Source: Planctomycetota bacterium (GTDB lineage Bacteria; Planctomycetota; Planctomycetia; Pirellulales; Lacipirellulaceae). From it: a DNA stretch of 47,295 bases. The notes under the pieces were generated by a model. That model was not told the origin of the DNA. It made no database searches and saw only the letters and a program-made list of their open reading frames with translations. The position numbers and the translations under genes were made by a program. Below, one piece after another: positions 27,706 through 35,677 of this stretch; position 1 is the stretch's first letter, and each line of letters opens with the position of its first letter. Location: NCBI GenBank assembly GCA_013152205.1, contig JAADGV010000063.1, forward strand, positions 1 through 47,295, given 5' to 3'.

Positions 27706-28644
27706 TTGCGCCGTTTAACACCTCGAATTGGATTTGTGGCAGCATGTCTGCTACTGCCGCTAACAAATGTTGCGGCTCAGCCCGCCCCCGGTTCGAACGC
27801 TCCGGCAGGCGAAGCGGAGAGCGGCAATGAGCTGCTGGTCCGCATGATGGAGATGTTTGAGAGTTGCGCCAGTCTAACGGCTCGAGTACGACACCAGGCT
27901 CGGCTACACAACGATACACTCGTCGGCTCGGGCTACTACTGGCAGCGGGGAACCGGCGATCAGCGTGTCACCCGATTCGAAATGCAGACCCAATTGGTGG
28001 GCAAAACTGCTAGCTTCGAGCAGGTGTTTGATGGCGAGTACTTGTGGACTGACCGAAGGTTTCCGAGCGGACGAAAAGTTCGCCGTCTGGAGGTGGCCCG
28101 TTTGCAATCTCGACTACTAACACGAAGTCAGGACAGTGGGCGGCCAGGGCAGGGGGCCTACGAAAAAATGCTAGCAACTGCTGCCGTACGCGGAGGAATC
28201 TCTCAGATGCTGGCCGACTTGCAGCATCGATTCAATTTCGATCCGCCTCGGGCAACCCAGTACAACGGCTTGCCGATGCTGGCTTTGGTGGGACATTGGA
28301 GCGAGGAAGAATTGAAAGAGTTGTGGCCCGACTTTATGGCTGAGACCGAAAAAGGCAACACCCCGAAGTGGCCAGCGCAGCTGCCTCATCATGTGCTGGT
28401 GCTGGTGGGGCAGAATAACTTTTTCCCGTATATGATCGAGCACCGTCGGTTTGCAGATGCTTTTTTGGCAAGCACGGTAACGGGCCTACGCCCAACAACC
28501 GAGCCCTTACTACGTTACGAAATCTTCGAAGTGCAATTCGCCGTAGCGATGGACAACCAATTATTCGAGTACAAGCCAGGGGACGTCGACTGGTCGGACG
28601 AAACAACCGTTGTCCTAGAACAACTAAATCGGCACCGCAGGTAG
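27706..28644 (+). CDS. Secreted LolA-like planctomycete protein
   Basis: The 312-residue protein has a signal peptide (residues 1-24, ending AAQ). It then shows the pattern of a lipoprotein-carrier (LolA-like) beta fold: an amphipathic helix (ELLVRMMEMFESCASL), then strands SLTARVRHQA, GSGYYWQRG, RVTRFEMQTQL and FDGEYLWT. Such domains with DGEYLW are common in planctomycete secreted proteins of unknown role. The start is TTG 27706, with AGAGGA eight bases upstream; no ATG fits the signal peptide. If it works like LolA, it would carry a hydrophobic molecule across the periplasm, but that is inference from fold alone. Confidence 0.75.
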   Translation: MRRLTPRIGFVAACLLLPLTNVAAQPAPGSNAPAGEAESGNELLVRMMEMFESCASLTARVRHQARLHNDTLVGSGYYWQRGTGDQRVTRFEMQTQLVGKTASFEQVFDGEYLWTDRRFPSGRKVRRLEVARLQSRLLTRSQDSGRPGQGAYEKMLATAAVRGGISQMLADLQHRFNFDPPRATQYNGLPMLALVGHWSEEELKELWPDFMAETEKGNTPKWPAQLPHHVLVLVGQNNFFPYMIEHRRFADAFLASTVTGLRPTTEPLLRYEIFEVQFAVAMDNQLFEYKPGDVDWSDETTVVLEQLNRHRR

Positions 28645-28790
28645 CTAGTGTAACTTACCAATTTACGTTGCCGATTCGTTAGCGGTGTCGGCAACGACAT
28701 CCTCCCACAGAAACACGCTACCCGAAGAAACACGCTTCTTGTCGTCGTGCCCGTCGTGTCGTTGTGGTTCAAGCCTGCACTGTAGCAGCA

Positions 28791-29276
28791 TCAACTAAAC
28801 TTCTTCCGAAGATCGTCAATGATTTCCGCAGGAACAAAACGGGCAAGCTCTTTGTCGCCCGCCAGCGGAGTGATCTGCTTGATCAACGAGCTGGAAACAT
28901 GAGAAAACTCATCGTCAGCCATAAGGAAAACGGTTTCGACCTCGGGGTCTAATTTGCGATTCGCCAAGGTCATCGTGAACTCAGCTTCCATGTCGGTCAA
29001 CGAGCGGACCCCGCGGATAATAACTCTCGCATCCGATTCACGCACAAATTGAACCGCCAAGCCGGTGAACATCCGAACCTCAACATTGTCGAGGTGGCTG
29101 ATCGTGCGTTCGATGAGAGCAACACGCTCTTCAGCGGTAAACATCGACGCCTTATCGATATTCCGACCAACGCCAACGATTAGTTGATCGACCAAACGAC
29201 TACTACGCTCAATAACATTGAGATGGCCAAGCGTCACAGGGTCGAACGAACCAGTATAGACAGCACGTTGTGGCAT
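28791..29276 (-). CDS. coaD: Phosphopantetheine adenylyltransferase CoaD
   Basis: From ATG 29276 the protein is 161 residues, the normal CoaD length. MPQRAVYTGSFDPVTLGHLN has the TGSFDPxTxGH nucleotide-binding motif, followed by VGVGRN, IIRGVRS and the SSSLIKQI end motif (usually ISSTxVK/R). It makes dephospho-CoA from phosphopantetheine and ATP in the cytoplasm. I reject ATG 29291, five codons upstream, because GGAAG lies about nine bases before 29276. It is a single-copy core gene in its usual form, without operon partners here. Confidence 0.95.
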   Translation of the reverse strand: MPQRAVYTGSFDPVTLGHLNVIERSSRLVDQLIVGVGRNIDKASMFTAEERVALIERTISHLDNVEVRMFTGLAVQFVRESDARVIIRGVRSLTDMEAEFTMTLANRKLDPEVETVFLMADDEFSHVSSSLIKQITPLAGDKELARFVPAEIIDDLRKKFS

Positions 29277-29390
29277 GAGATCATCTTCCAAAATCGCGAG
29301 ACAGCGTCAAAGCGTGATAATATGCGTTACTAACGGTTCAAGCCTATGCGACGAACAAACATTCCGAACGATCGGACCTACAAATTGAAC

Positions 29391-29680
29391 TCTCGCAAAG
29401 GCGCTAAGACGCAAAGCAAAAAAATTCCTGGTAATACTCAACTTTTTATAACATTTCATCCAAGTGAAGTGTGTCGTTCTGCCGCTGAAATATAAAGTTG
29501 CACGCAGAGACGCAGAGGAAATTGGGTCTCAAAAAACTCTGCTGTCTCAGCGTCTCTGCGTGAGACTTTTCGTTTGTTTGTTCCAAATGACGAAATTGTT
29601 ACCAAACTTCAAAAGTTCCAATTGAGGGAGCTTGCTTGTGATTATGATCCTTTTCTTTGCGTCTTAGCGCCTTTGCGAGA
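29391..29680. repeat. Mosaic intergenic inverted repeat, copy 7
   Basis: The outer arms are a perfect 26-bp inverted repeat: TCTCGCAAAGGCGCTAAGAC plus six more bases (29391-29416) and its reverse complement (29655-29680). Inner arms are GCAGAGACGCAGAGG near 29503 and GTCTCTGCGTGAGAC. Outside, the left flank has the TTACTAACGGTTCAA module (29328) and the right flank TTGGTTGCGGCTTTGC (29695), as in copy 1. It fills the gap between coaD and the aminotransferase gene. Confidence 0.88.
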
Positions 29681-29778
29681 AATTTTTGCTTATTTGGTTG
29701 CGGCTTTGCCACGTCGGGTTTTCATAGGTCGCTCTAGCACCATCATCGCGGCTAAGGCCACGTATGACAATGCTGTAA

Positions 29779-30939
29779 TTACAAGGGGGCGGTTTCCAGT
29801 GCCGTAATAAGTTTGGCTAAATCTTGCTGATCGTTGTACGCATGGGCGCTGATTCTTAACCGCCCCGCTCGACAGTTCAACGCAACTCCTTGTTGCAGAC
29901 AGTGCTTGCGAACCACGTCGGGGTCTCGGTCGGGCAAAGTGAAAGAAACAATCCCCGATCGCTGGTCACCCGTTCGAGGCGAGCAGATCGTAGCTCCAAG
30001 ATTTGCAAGTTGCTCACAAGCAGTATCCGTGAAGTCAAGTATCGCGGCAGCGACGTTTTCGACTCCTAAACTCACGAGCAAATCGATGCTTGCACCGAGT
30101 GCTAAAAAGCCAGGCATGTTGTGCGAGCCTCCTTCATAACGATCGGCGGTCGTTTTTAGTTTCAACTCAATGCGACTAAAATCGTGCGCGTGCTGAACAC
30201 TTTGCCAACCTACCCCCGTCGGTCGAAGCCTGGCCAAACTCGCTTGGCTGAGATAAGCAATCCCAGCTCCTTCAGGCCCCAACAACCATTTGTGTCCATC
30301 CGCAGCAAGGCCATCGATGCCGACCTCGGCTACGTTCAACGGAAAAACGCCCAAGGCTTGAATGGCGTCGACAAAAAACAAGGCATCGTGCCGATGGGCG
30401 ATCTCGCCGATTGCCTGCAAGTCTCGACGGCAGCCATTGGCGTAGCCAACCCAACTAACGCTGACAACCCGAGTACGCGCATCGCAAGCGTCAGCAAGTT
30501 GGTCGAGGTCCACGCGCCCGTCGGTGGTAGCGACCCGACGGGTTTCGACCCCCTGGCTGGCCAAGTTCAACCAAGGATAAATGTTCGACGGAAATTCGTC
30601 GTCGAGCGTAACCACGTTGTCGCCAGCTTGCCAATCAAGCCCTTCGGCAACCAAATTGATGCCAACCGTGGTGTTCGGGACGAGGGCAATCTCGCCGATT
30701 TCCGCGCCTAGGAGACCAGCGGCCGAGACGCGAGTTTCTGAAAGTTTCTGGGCCCAATCAAGCCAACGGGTATCGCCATGCTGAGAAGATTCTTCGAGCC
30801 AAAAGCGGAGGGCATCCGCTGCCGGCCCCGAAATGGGCGCCACAGCCGCATGATCGAAATAAGCCCAGCGGCTGGCAATAGGCATTGCCTCGCGCAATTG
30901 GCGGCGAGTCGACTCGATTTGTGTCGCAGACGGTGGCAT
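29779..30939 (-). CDS. Class V aminotransferase (cysteine desulfurase-like)
   Basis: The 386-residue protein has the fold-type I PLP motifs of class V aminotransferases: NTTVGINLVAEGL near residue 88, the Asp that contacts the PLP ring in FFVDAIQALG, and the PLP lysine in AADGHKWLLGPEG near residue 218. The C-terminus keeps a small domain with a GVALNCRAGRLRIS segment. The group includes cysteine desulfurases, kynureninase-like and isopenicillin-epimerase-like enzymes; I see no conserved active Cys in the usual NifS loop, so desulfurase activity is uncertain. It has no adjacent suf or isc genes. Its real substrate is unknown. Confidence 0.82.
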   Translation of the reverse strand: MPPSATQIESTRRQLREAMPIASRWAYFDHAAVAPISGPAADALRFWLEESSQHGDTRWLDWAQKLSETRVSAAGLLGAEIGEIALVPNTTVGINLVAEGLDWQAGDNVVTLDDEFPSNIYPWLNLASQGVETRRVATTDGRVDLDQLADACDARTRVVSVSWVGYANGCRRDLQAIGEIAHRHDALFFVDAIQALGVFPLNVAEVGIDGLAADGHKWLLGPEGAGIAYLSQASLARLRPTGVGWQSVQHAHDFSRIELKLKTTADRYEGGSHNMPGFLALGASIDLLVSLGVENVAAAILDFTDTACEQLANLGATICSPRTGDQRSGIVSFTLPDRDPDVVRKHCLQQGVALNCRAGRLRISAHAYNDQQDLAKLITALETAPL

Positions 30940-31072
30940 AAATGCTCGGCGGTCAGAGGAAATTAAGCTATGCTCTCGCAGCTAGGCTCGCATAATAGAG
31001 CAAGAGACCGTGTTTGATCCACCCATCCTGCTTTTTTCTGTAGGCAACGCCTCCTACCAGGAAAGTAGCCTC

Positions 31073-32299
31073 ATGATGCAGCCGATTTTCCGATTGATCT
31101 CAGGAATCCTGATTGTCACTCTCATGGCACCAGTCTGCGCACAAGCTGCGGACAACTACGCCGCGTTGCGAGACGAAATGGTTCGCCTAGAAATCGAGGC
31201 TGCGGGGATCGACCACCCGGGCGTACTGCGATCGATGCGAACAACGCCACGCCATCTATTTGTGCTTGGCCGCTTTCGACAACAGGCATATCTTGATGCG
31301 GCGCTGCCCATCGGAGATCGTCAAACGATTTCGCCCCCCTTTGTGGTCGCCTACATGACACAGGAACTTGACCCGAAACCAACCGATCGTGTTTTAGAGA
31401 TCGGCACCGGCAGCGGCTACCAAGCCGCCGTGCTCAGCCCGCTGGTGAGTGAAGTATTCACGATCGAAATTGTCGAACCACTCGGCCGCCGCGCGCAGCG
31501 CACTCTGAAACGTCTGCGATACGACAATGTACATGCACGAGTGGGCGATGGTTTTCAAGGTTGGCCCGAGGAAGCGCCGTTCGACAAAATCATGGTTACG
31601 TGTTCGCCTGAAGACATCCCCGAACGTTTGGTCGAACAGCTCAAAGAGGGCGGAACGATGATTATCCCCGTTGGCGAGCGTTACCAACAAAATTTGTTTC
31701 GTATCACAAAACGCGATGGCAAGCTGCATCGCGAGGCTTTGCGCGCCACGCTATTTGTGCCCATGACAGGAGCGGCTGAAGAGGCGAGGCAAGTTCTACC
31801 CAACCCAAAATCCCCAAGCATCGTGAACGGCAATTTTTCTAGCCGCATCGACAATACCGATTTACCAACCGGTTGGCACTACCTGCGGAACGCTAGAATA
31901 GTTTCTGAAACCGAGAGGTATGGCGAACCATCTGGGTTTTTATCTTTCGAAAATTCCGAACCGGGGCAACCAAGTCGGGCCTTGCAAGGAGTGGCACTCG
32001 ACGGCAGAGCAGTTAGCTTTGTGAAATTGTCGGCTCGCGTACGCGGAAAAAATTTGCAACCCGGCCCGACAACTCGCCAACGGGCAGCCGTGATTATCAC
32101 GTTCTACGACAAACGGCGGGCAGTCATCGATAGCCAGCAATTGGCGAACTGGAAAGGGACTTTCGACTGGCGGCTAGAGTCAAAAAAAATCCGAGTTCCG
32201 CTAGCGACGCGAGAGGCGATCGTACGCGTAGGCTTGCTGGGGGGCGTAGGACATCTAGACATCGACGACCTAAGATTAGAGGTCGTCACCAGGGAGTAA
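31073..32299 (+). CDS. Exported PCMT-like methyltransferase with C-terminal domain
   Basis: From ATG 31073 the protein is 408 residues with a signal peptide (residues 1-26, ending CAQAA). Residues 35-240 are a protein-L-isoaspartate O-methyltransferase domain: DRQTISPPFVVAYMTQEL, then SAM motif I VLEIGTGSGYQAAVLSPL, then GDGFQGWPEEAPFDKIMV and GGTMIIPVG. Canonical PCMT is cytosolic and about 210 residues. A further 160-170 residues form a beta-rich region like a carbohydrate-binding or galactose-binding jelly roll (GWHYLRNARIV, SFVKLSARVRGKNL, IVRVGLLGGVGHLDIDDLRLE). The start is set by the signal peptide and AGGAAAG ten bases upstream. How a periplasmic enzyme would get SAM is not clear. Confidence 0.85.
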   Translation: MMQPIFRLISGILIVTLMAPVCAQAADNYAALRDEMVRLEIEAAGIDHPGVLRSMRTTPRHLFVLGRFRQQAYLDAALPIGDRQTISPPFVVAYMTQELDPKPTDRVLEIGTGSGYQAAVLSPLVSEVFTIEIVEPLGRRAQRTLKRLRYDNVHARVGDGFQGWPEEAPFDKIMVTCSPEDIPERLVEQLKEGGTMIIPVGERYQQNLFRITKRDGKLHREALRATLFVPMTGAAEEARQVLPNPKSPSIVNGNFSSRIDNTDLPTGWHYLRNARIVSETERYGEPSGFLSFENSEPGQPSRALQGVALDGRAVSFVKLSARVRGKNLQPGPTTRQRAAVIITFYDKRRAVIDSQQLANWKGTFDWRLESKKIRVPLATREAIVRVGLLGGVGHLDIDDLRLEVVTRE

Positions 32300-32338
32300 A
32301 CGAGTAGGTCTTCAATGCCGGATAGCCGTGTTGGGTGC

Positions 32339-32475
32339 AGGACGATTGCAAAGTCACTGTGGGAGGCGTCTCTGACGCCGATCGTGAGTCAAAACAAGCA
32401 CTTTCGGCGTCAGGAGACGCCTCCCACAATCACCAGCCTCCCACAATCACTGATCGTCGACTTTGCAATCGTCCT
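32339..32475. repeat. Nested inverted repeat after PCMT-like gene
   Basis: The outer arms AGGACGATTGCAAAGTC (32339-32355) and reverse complement (32459-32475) are perfect 17-bp copies. Inner arms TGTGGGAGGCGTCTCTGACG (32358 on) and TCGGCGTCAGGAGACGCC (32404 on) pair with one extra base, and CCTCCCACAATCAC is repeated once more at about 32437. The element may end transcription of the gene before it, but no T-tract follows. Confidence 0.8.
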
Positions 32476-32609
32476 GGTGTTGGGTGCCATCGATCCAATG
32501 TGCTGAGGCACCACCCTTTTGCTAGTCACCAGCCGCAAGTGGTTACCCGATAGACCTTTGCGTCGAAACCACCCCAATCCTCAAAATAGCGCAATATTAC
32601 GTAAGTTAC

Positions 32610-32637
32610 TTGAATTACGGTCGTGGGCTGTTATTCT
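32610..32637 (+). promoter_or_regulatory. Candidate promoter of TIGR03000 gene
   Basis: TTGAAT (32610-32615) and TATTCT (32632-32637) are 16 bases apart and would start a transcript about 60 bases before the start codon at 32704. The match to sigma-70 type elements is fair, and no better pair is visible nearby. Confidence 0.35.
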
Positions 32638-32703
32638 GTGTCTTATGAGTGGGAAGCTGTTTCCGCGCGCAGAAGTAGTTAGAGGTCAAAATAGGGAGAC
32701 ATC

Positions 32704-33651
32704 ATGACAAAAATTCTTGGCAAAAACAGGCTGTGTCAACTGGCCCTGGTGGCAGTGGTTTCAGTAGCTATGGCACAAAGCGATGCCATGGCTTGGACTT
32801 ACGTAAGCTATGGATCGATGGGTAGCTACGGCAGCTACGGCTCGTCGGGCAGCTACGCTAGCTATGGTAGCTACGGCAGCTACGGCGGTGGACTATTCGC
32901 TCGGATGCGTGCTCGCCGCGTCGCACGTCAAGCAGCTCGTGCTAGCGCCTCGTATGCTTCCTACGGATGTATGGGCAGCTACGGAGGCTATGTCGCCTCT
33001 TACTCTTGTTCCGGTTCATACGGAGGAGCTACTTACGGCACTCCCGTCGAATCCTCCGCAGCCCCCACCGAAGCACCTGCTGAGCCAGAACCGGCTGACG
33101 CTCCGGCAGACGATAGCGCTGCAATCGAAGTTACGTTACCAGCTGGTGCAAAGGTGTTCGTCAACGGCGTTTTGACAAACAGTACCGGCAGCTCGCGCAG
33201 CTATGTTTCCAAAGGCTTGCTGCAAGGCCGGACCTATTCGTACAAATTGCGCGTCGAATTTGAACGTGATGGCCAAAAGGTTGTCGAGCAAAAAGCGGTT
33301 CAAATGAGATCCGGCGATCGGGTAGAAATGAGCTTTGGCAACGACAGCCAAGAGCAAATTGCTGCGACGAAAGAACCTGTGAAAACAGCATTGAACGTAA
33401 CCGTGCCGGCTGAGGCTCGGGTATTTCTGTCTGGTGCCGAAACAAAGCAGGCAGGAACTCAGCGCAGCTTCATCACTCAACAACTTGCCGCAGGCGAGCA
33501 ATGGGGCGGCTACACCGTTCGTGTTGAGCTTGAGCAAGACGGCAAGAAACTGGTCCAAGAGCGTACGCTGACGGTCGAAGGCGGAGAGTCTTATGAGCTA
33601 GCATTCGATTTCAGCCAGCAAGATGTTTTGCAAGTGGCTCAGCTAGACTAA
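32704..33651 (+). CDS. Secreted TIGR03000 double-domain protein
   Basis: The 315-residue protein has a signal peptide (ending near AMA, residue 30). Residues 35-60 and 80-115 are Gly/Ser/Tyr repeats built on GSYGSYGS. After an acidic Pro/Ala linker (APTEAPAEPEPADAPAD) come two copies of the planctomycete TIGR03000 domain. The first is IEVTLPAGAKVFVNG with RSYVSKGL and YKLRVEFERDGQKV; the second is LNVTVPAEARVFLSG with RSFITQQL and YTVRVELEQDGKKL. GGGAG precedes ATG 32704. The domain is near-exclusive to planctomycetes and its role is unknown; the sticky repeat region suggests an extracellular or wall-bound protein made in quantity. A strong terminator follows. Confidence 0.88.
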   Translation: MTKILGKNRLCQLALVAVVSVAMAQSDAMAWTYVSYGSMGSYGSYGSSGSYASYGSYGSYGGGLFARMRARRVARQAARASASYASYGCMGSYGGYVASYSCSGSYGGATYGTPVESSAAPTEAPAEPEPADAPADDSAAIEVTLPAGAKVFVNGVLTNSTGSSRSYVSKGLLQGRTYSYKLRVEFERDGQKVVEQKAVQMRSGDRVEMSFGNDSQEQIAATKEPVKTALNVTVPAEARVFLSGAETKQAGTQRSFITQQLAAGEQWGGYTVRVELEQDGKKLVQERTLTVEGGESYELAFDFSQQDVLQVAQLD

Positions 33652-33688
33652 ACCCTACCCAACTAAAGACTTGAATTTTGACCTTTCC

Positions 33689-33727
33689 CCTCGCATCGGT
33701 GCAAACCGGTGCGAGGGTTTTTTCTTT
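33689..33727 (+). terminator. Strong Rho-independent terminator
   Basis: A 12-bp stem, CCTCGCATCGGT with ACCGGTGCGAGG (one G-T pair), has a 4-base GCAA loop and runs straight into GTTTTTTCTTTT. It lies about 37 bases past the stop codon of the TIGR03000 gene, facing the right way. It is the cleanest terminator in the window. Confidence 0.9.
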
Positions 33728-33949
33728 TGCTAGCCTTGGATTTCTAAGCCGTTTCCTGCAAAATCAACGATCAAGAATTTCCGAAAGTGGCCGCCATCTG
33801 AAATTGCCCGTTAGCCCCGATGCTACGCATCGCCGGAGCCACAAATCCCCAACCGTTTACAACCGCTGTTTTTCAACACCAGTTCTAGGTAACATTGGCT
33901 CATACGAGACGAGTGCGTAGACAAAGCCTGCAATCGGTAAGGAACTGCG

Positions 33950-34696
33950 ATGTCGAAAAAAAGACACGAAAATCAGCCGCCTGGGTCGGGTGAGCCGTCG
34001 AAACCCGACAAAATTCGGCCTGCCAAGCCAAAGCGGCCCGCGTCGGGATTGCCTTGGAATCCTGCCTTGCGAGGGTTTCTAAGTCTGTTGATCGCGCTGC
34101 ACTTGCTCGCAGTGTTTGCCGCACCCTGGAATTTATCGACCAACCCCGCCTTGCCGCCAGGTTTTATGATGCCCGTGGATGCCAATGGCCGCCCACAACC
34201 GGTGTCCCGAGACCATCCAGCGCTGCAACAGCCCGTGGTGCCGCGCGCGTTGGGCCGATTTTTCAATCACTACTTAAACTTAGCCTACTTGAATCACGGG
34301 TATCAGTTTTTCGCGCCCGATCCGGCTGGAACACATATCATAGATTTCCAAGTCACCAAACCCGATGGCACGGTGGTGAAGGGGCGGTTTCCCGACTTAA
34401 AAGAGCAGTGGCCAAGGCTGCTCTATCATCGGCACATGATGTTGGCCGAGCAAACTGAGCTGATGGGGTCTGATTCAGGCCAGCAGTACGCAGACCACCT
34501 TGCCCGACTTCACGGCGGTCATTGCCGAATGGAATGGACGGTTCACCTGATGCTCTCGCCAGAAGAAGTCAAGGCAGGGACAGCACTCGATGACCCAAAA
34601 ACCTATCGCGTACTTGCCACGGTCGAAAGCCAAGTCGGCAACCCAAACAACGCTGCCGGCGAGATGCCCATCGCAATTCCAGGAGGGACACAGTGA
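33950..34696 (+). CDS. Membrane-anchored protein partnered with HTTM gene
   Basis: The 248-residue protein has a basic, Pro-rich cytoplasmic head (residues 1-38), one membrane segment (LRGFLSLLIALHLLAVFAAP, about 40-60), and a soluble outer part with conserved-looking aromatic and His residues (YLNLAYLNHGYQFFAPDPAG, LLYHRHMMLAEQ). I do not recognise a family name. Its stop overlaps the start of the HTTM gene (TGATG), so the two are translationally coupled. Such small partners often sit next to HTTM proteins in planctomycetes. The head may bind nucleic acid or the membrane surface; no catalytic motif is clear. Confidence 0.7.
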   Translation: MSKKRHENQPPGSGEPSKPDKIRPAKPKRPASGLPWNPALRGFLSLLIALHLLAVFAAPWNLSTNPALPPGFMMPVDANGRPQPVSRDHPALQQPVVPRALGRFFNHYLNLAYLNHGYQFFAPDPAGTHIIDFQVTKPDGTVVKGRFPDLKEQWPRLLYHRHMMLAEQTELMGSDSGQQYADHLARLHGGHCRMEWTVHLMLSPEEVKAGTALDDPKTYRVLATVESQVGNPNNAAGEMPIAIPGGTQ

Positions 34697-35658
34697 TGGG
34701 AATGATCAAAGATACTCGCGACTACGTAGCGGATGCTTGGCAGGCTTGGAATCGGTTTTGGTTTACCCCGACCGATCCGGCAACCTTTTCGCTAATACGA
34801 TTACTGGCCGGAGGGATGCTGTTTTACACGCATCTGGTTTGGTCGCTCGACTTGCAAGCGTTTCTTGGCCCAAATGGTTGGCTCTCGGTCGATTTCATTC
34901 GCCAGATGCAAGGCGAGCAATGGTCGGTCTGGAGCGTTTTCTTCTGGATCGAGCAGCCGTGGGCTATTTGGTGTGTGCATATTTTCGCGCTAGTGGTGTT
35001 TTTCTGTCTGATGGTCGGCCTGTTTAGTCGATCGACTGCCGTGCTAGGGTTTTTACTTGCCGTGTCGTACGCACAGCGCATCAGTCCTGGCGCATTCTTT
35101 GGACTGGACAAGCTCAACTGCATGTTCGCGCTGTATCTCATGCTCGGCCCCTGTGGCGCACGTTATTCGCTCGACCGAATTTGGCGATTACGGCAAGGCG
35201 AAACGAACGACGCCCCGGCAAGCGCCTCCGCAAACATGGCGATTCGACTGATTCAACTCCATTTGTGCATCATCTACCTTTTTTCAGGCTTAGCAAAGCT
35301 GCTCGGCGAAAACTGGCAAGCAGGCACAGCCCTGTGGTGGGCGGTGGCCAACTTCGAGTACCAATCGCTCGACGCAACGTGGCTAGCCGATTGGCCGATG
35401 CTGATCGGCCTGGCAACCCACGTCACCATATTTTGGGAGTTATTCTACGTCGGCCTGATGTGGAATCGATTTACGCGGCCCATCTCGTTGTGGATCGCCG
35501 TGATCGTTCATGGCGGCATCGCGCTGTTTATGGGCATGATCACCTTTGGATTGACCATGATATTCGCCAATCTGTCTTTTGTCGCACCAAGTACGGTACG
35601 CCGTTGGGTCGACCCCTTGGCTGGCCGAGTGGCATCGATGCTGACCGGCGGAAAATAA
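34696..35658 (+). CDS. HTTM domain membrane protein
   Basis: The 320-residue protein has about seven to eight membrane segments in the pattern of HTTM (vitamin K-dependent gamma-carboxylase N-terminal-like) proteins. It starts with a helix near ATFSLIRLLAGGMLFYTHLV, has SLDLQAFLGPNGWLS as a typical loop, and ends with IFWELFYVGLMWNRFTRPI, as in the family. In eukaryotic gamma-carboxylase this part binds vitamin K in the membrane; the carboxylase residues are not evident here, so the bacterial function is open. AGGAGG lies nine bases before ATG 34696. A GTG at 34693 is possible but less likely, since the ATG overlaps the preceding stop as TGATG. Confidence 0.8.
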   Translation: MGMIKDTRDYVADAWQAWNRFWFTPTDPATFSLIRLLAGGMLFYTHLVWSLDLQAFLGPNGWLSVDFIRQMQGEQWSVWSVFFWIEQPWAIWCVHIFALVVFFCLMVGLFSRSTAVLGFLLAVSYAQRISPGAFFGLDKLNCMFALYLMLGPCGARYSLDRIWRLRQGETNDAPASASANMAIRLIQLHLCIIYLFSGLAKLLGENWQAGTALWWAVANFEYQSLDATWLADWPMLIGLATHVTIFWELFYVGLMWNRFTRPISLWIAVIVHGGIALFMGMITFGLTMIFANLSFVAPSTVRRWVDPLAGRVASMLTGGK

Positions 35659-35677
35659 TACTCGAAGGAACCTCGGT

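Noticed and set aside
29574..29807. 77-codon plus-strand open frame
   Set aside because: It is mostly repeat copy 7 sequence.
32810..32900. Regular short repeats that could suggest a CRISPR array
   Set aside because: They are codons of the GSYGSYGS region of a secreted protein, with no spacers.
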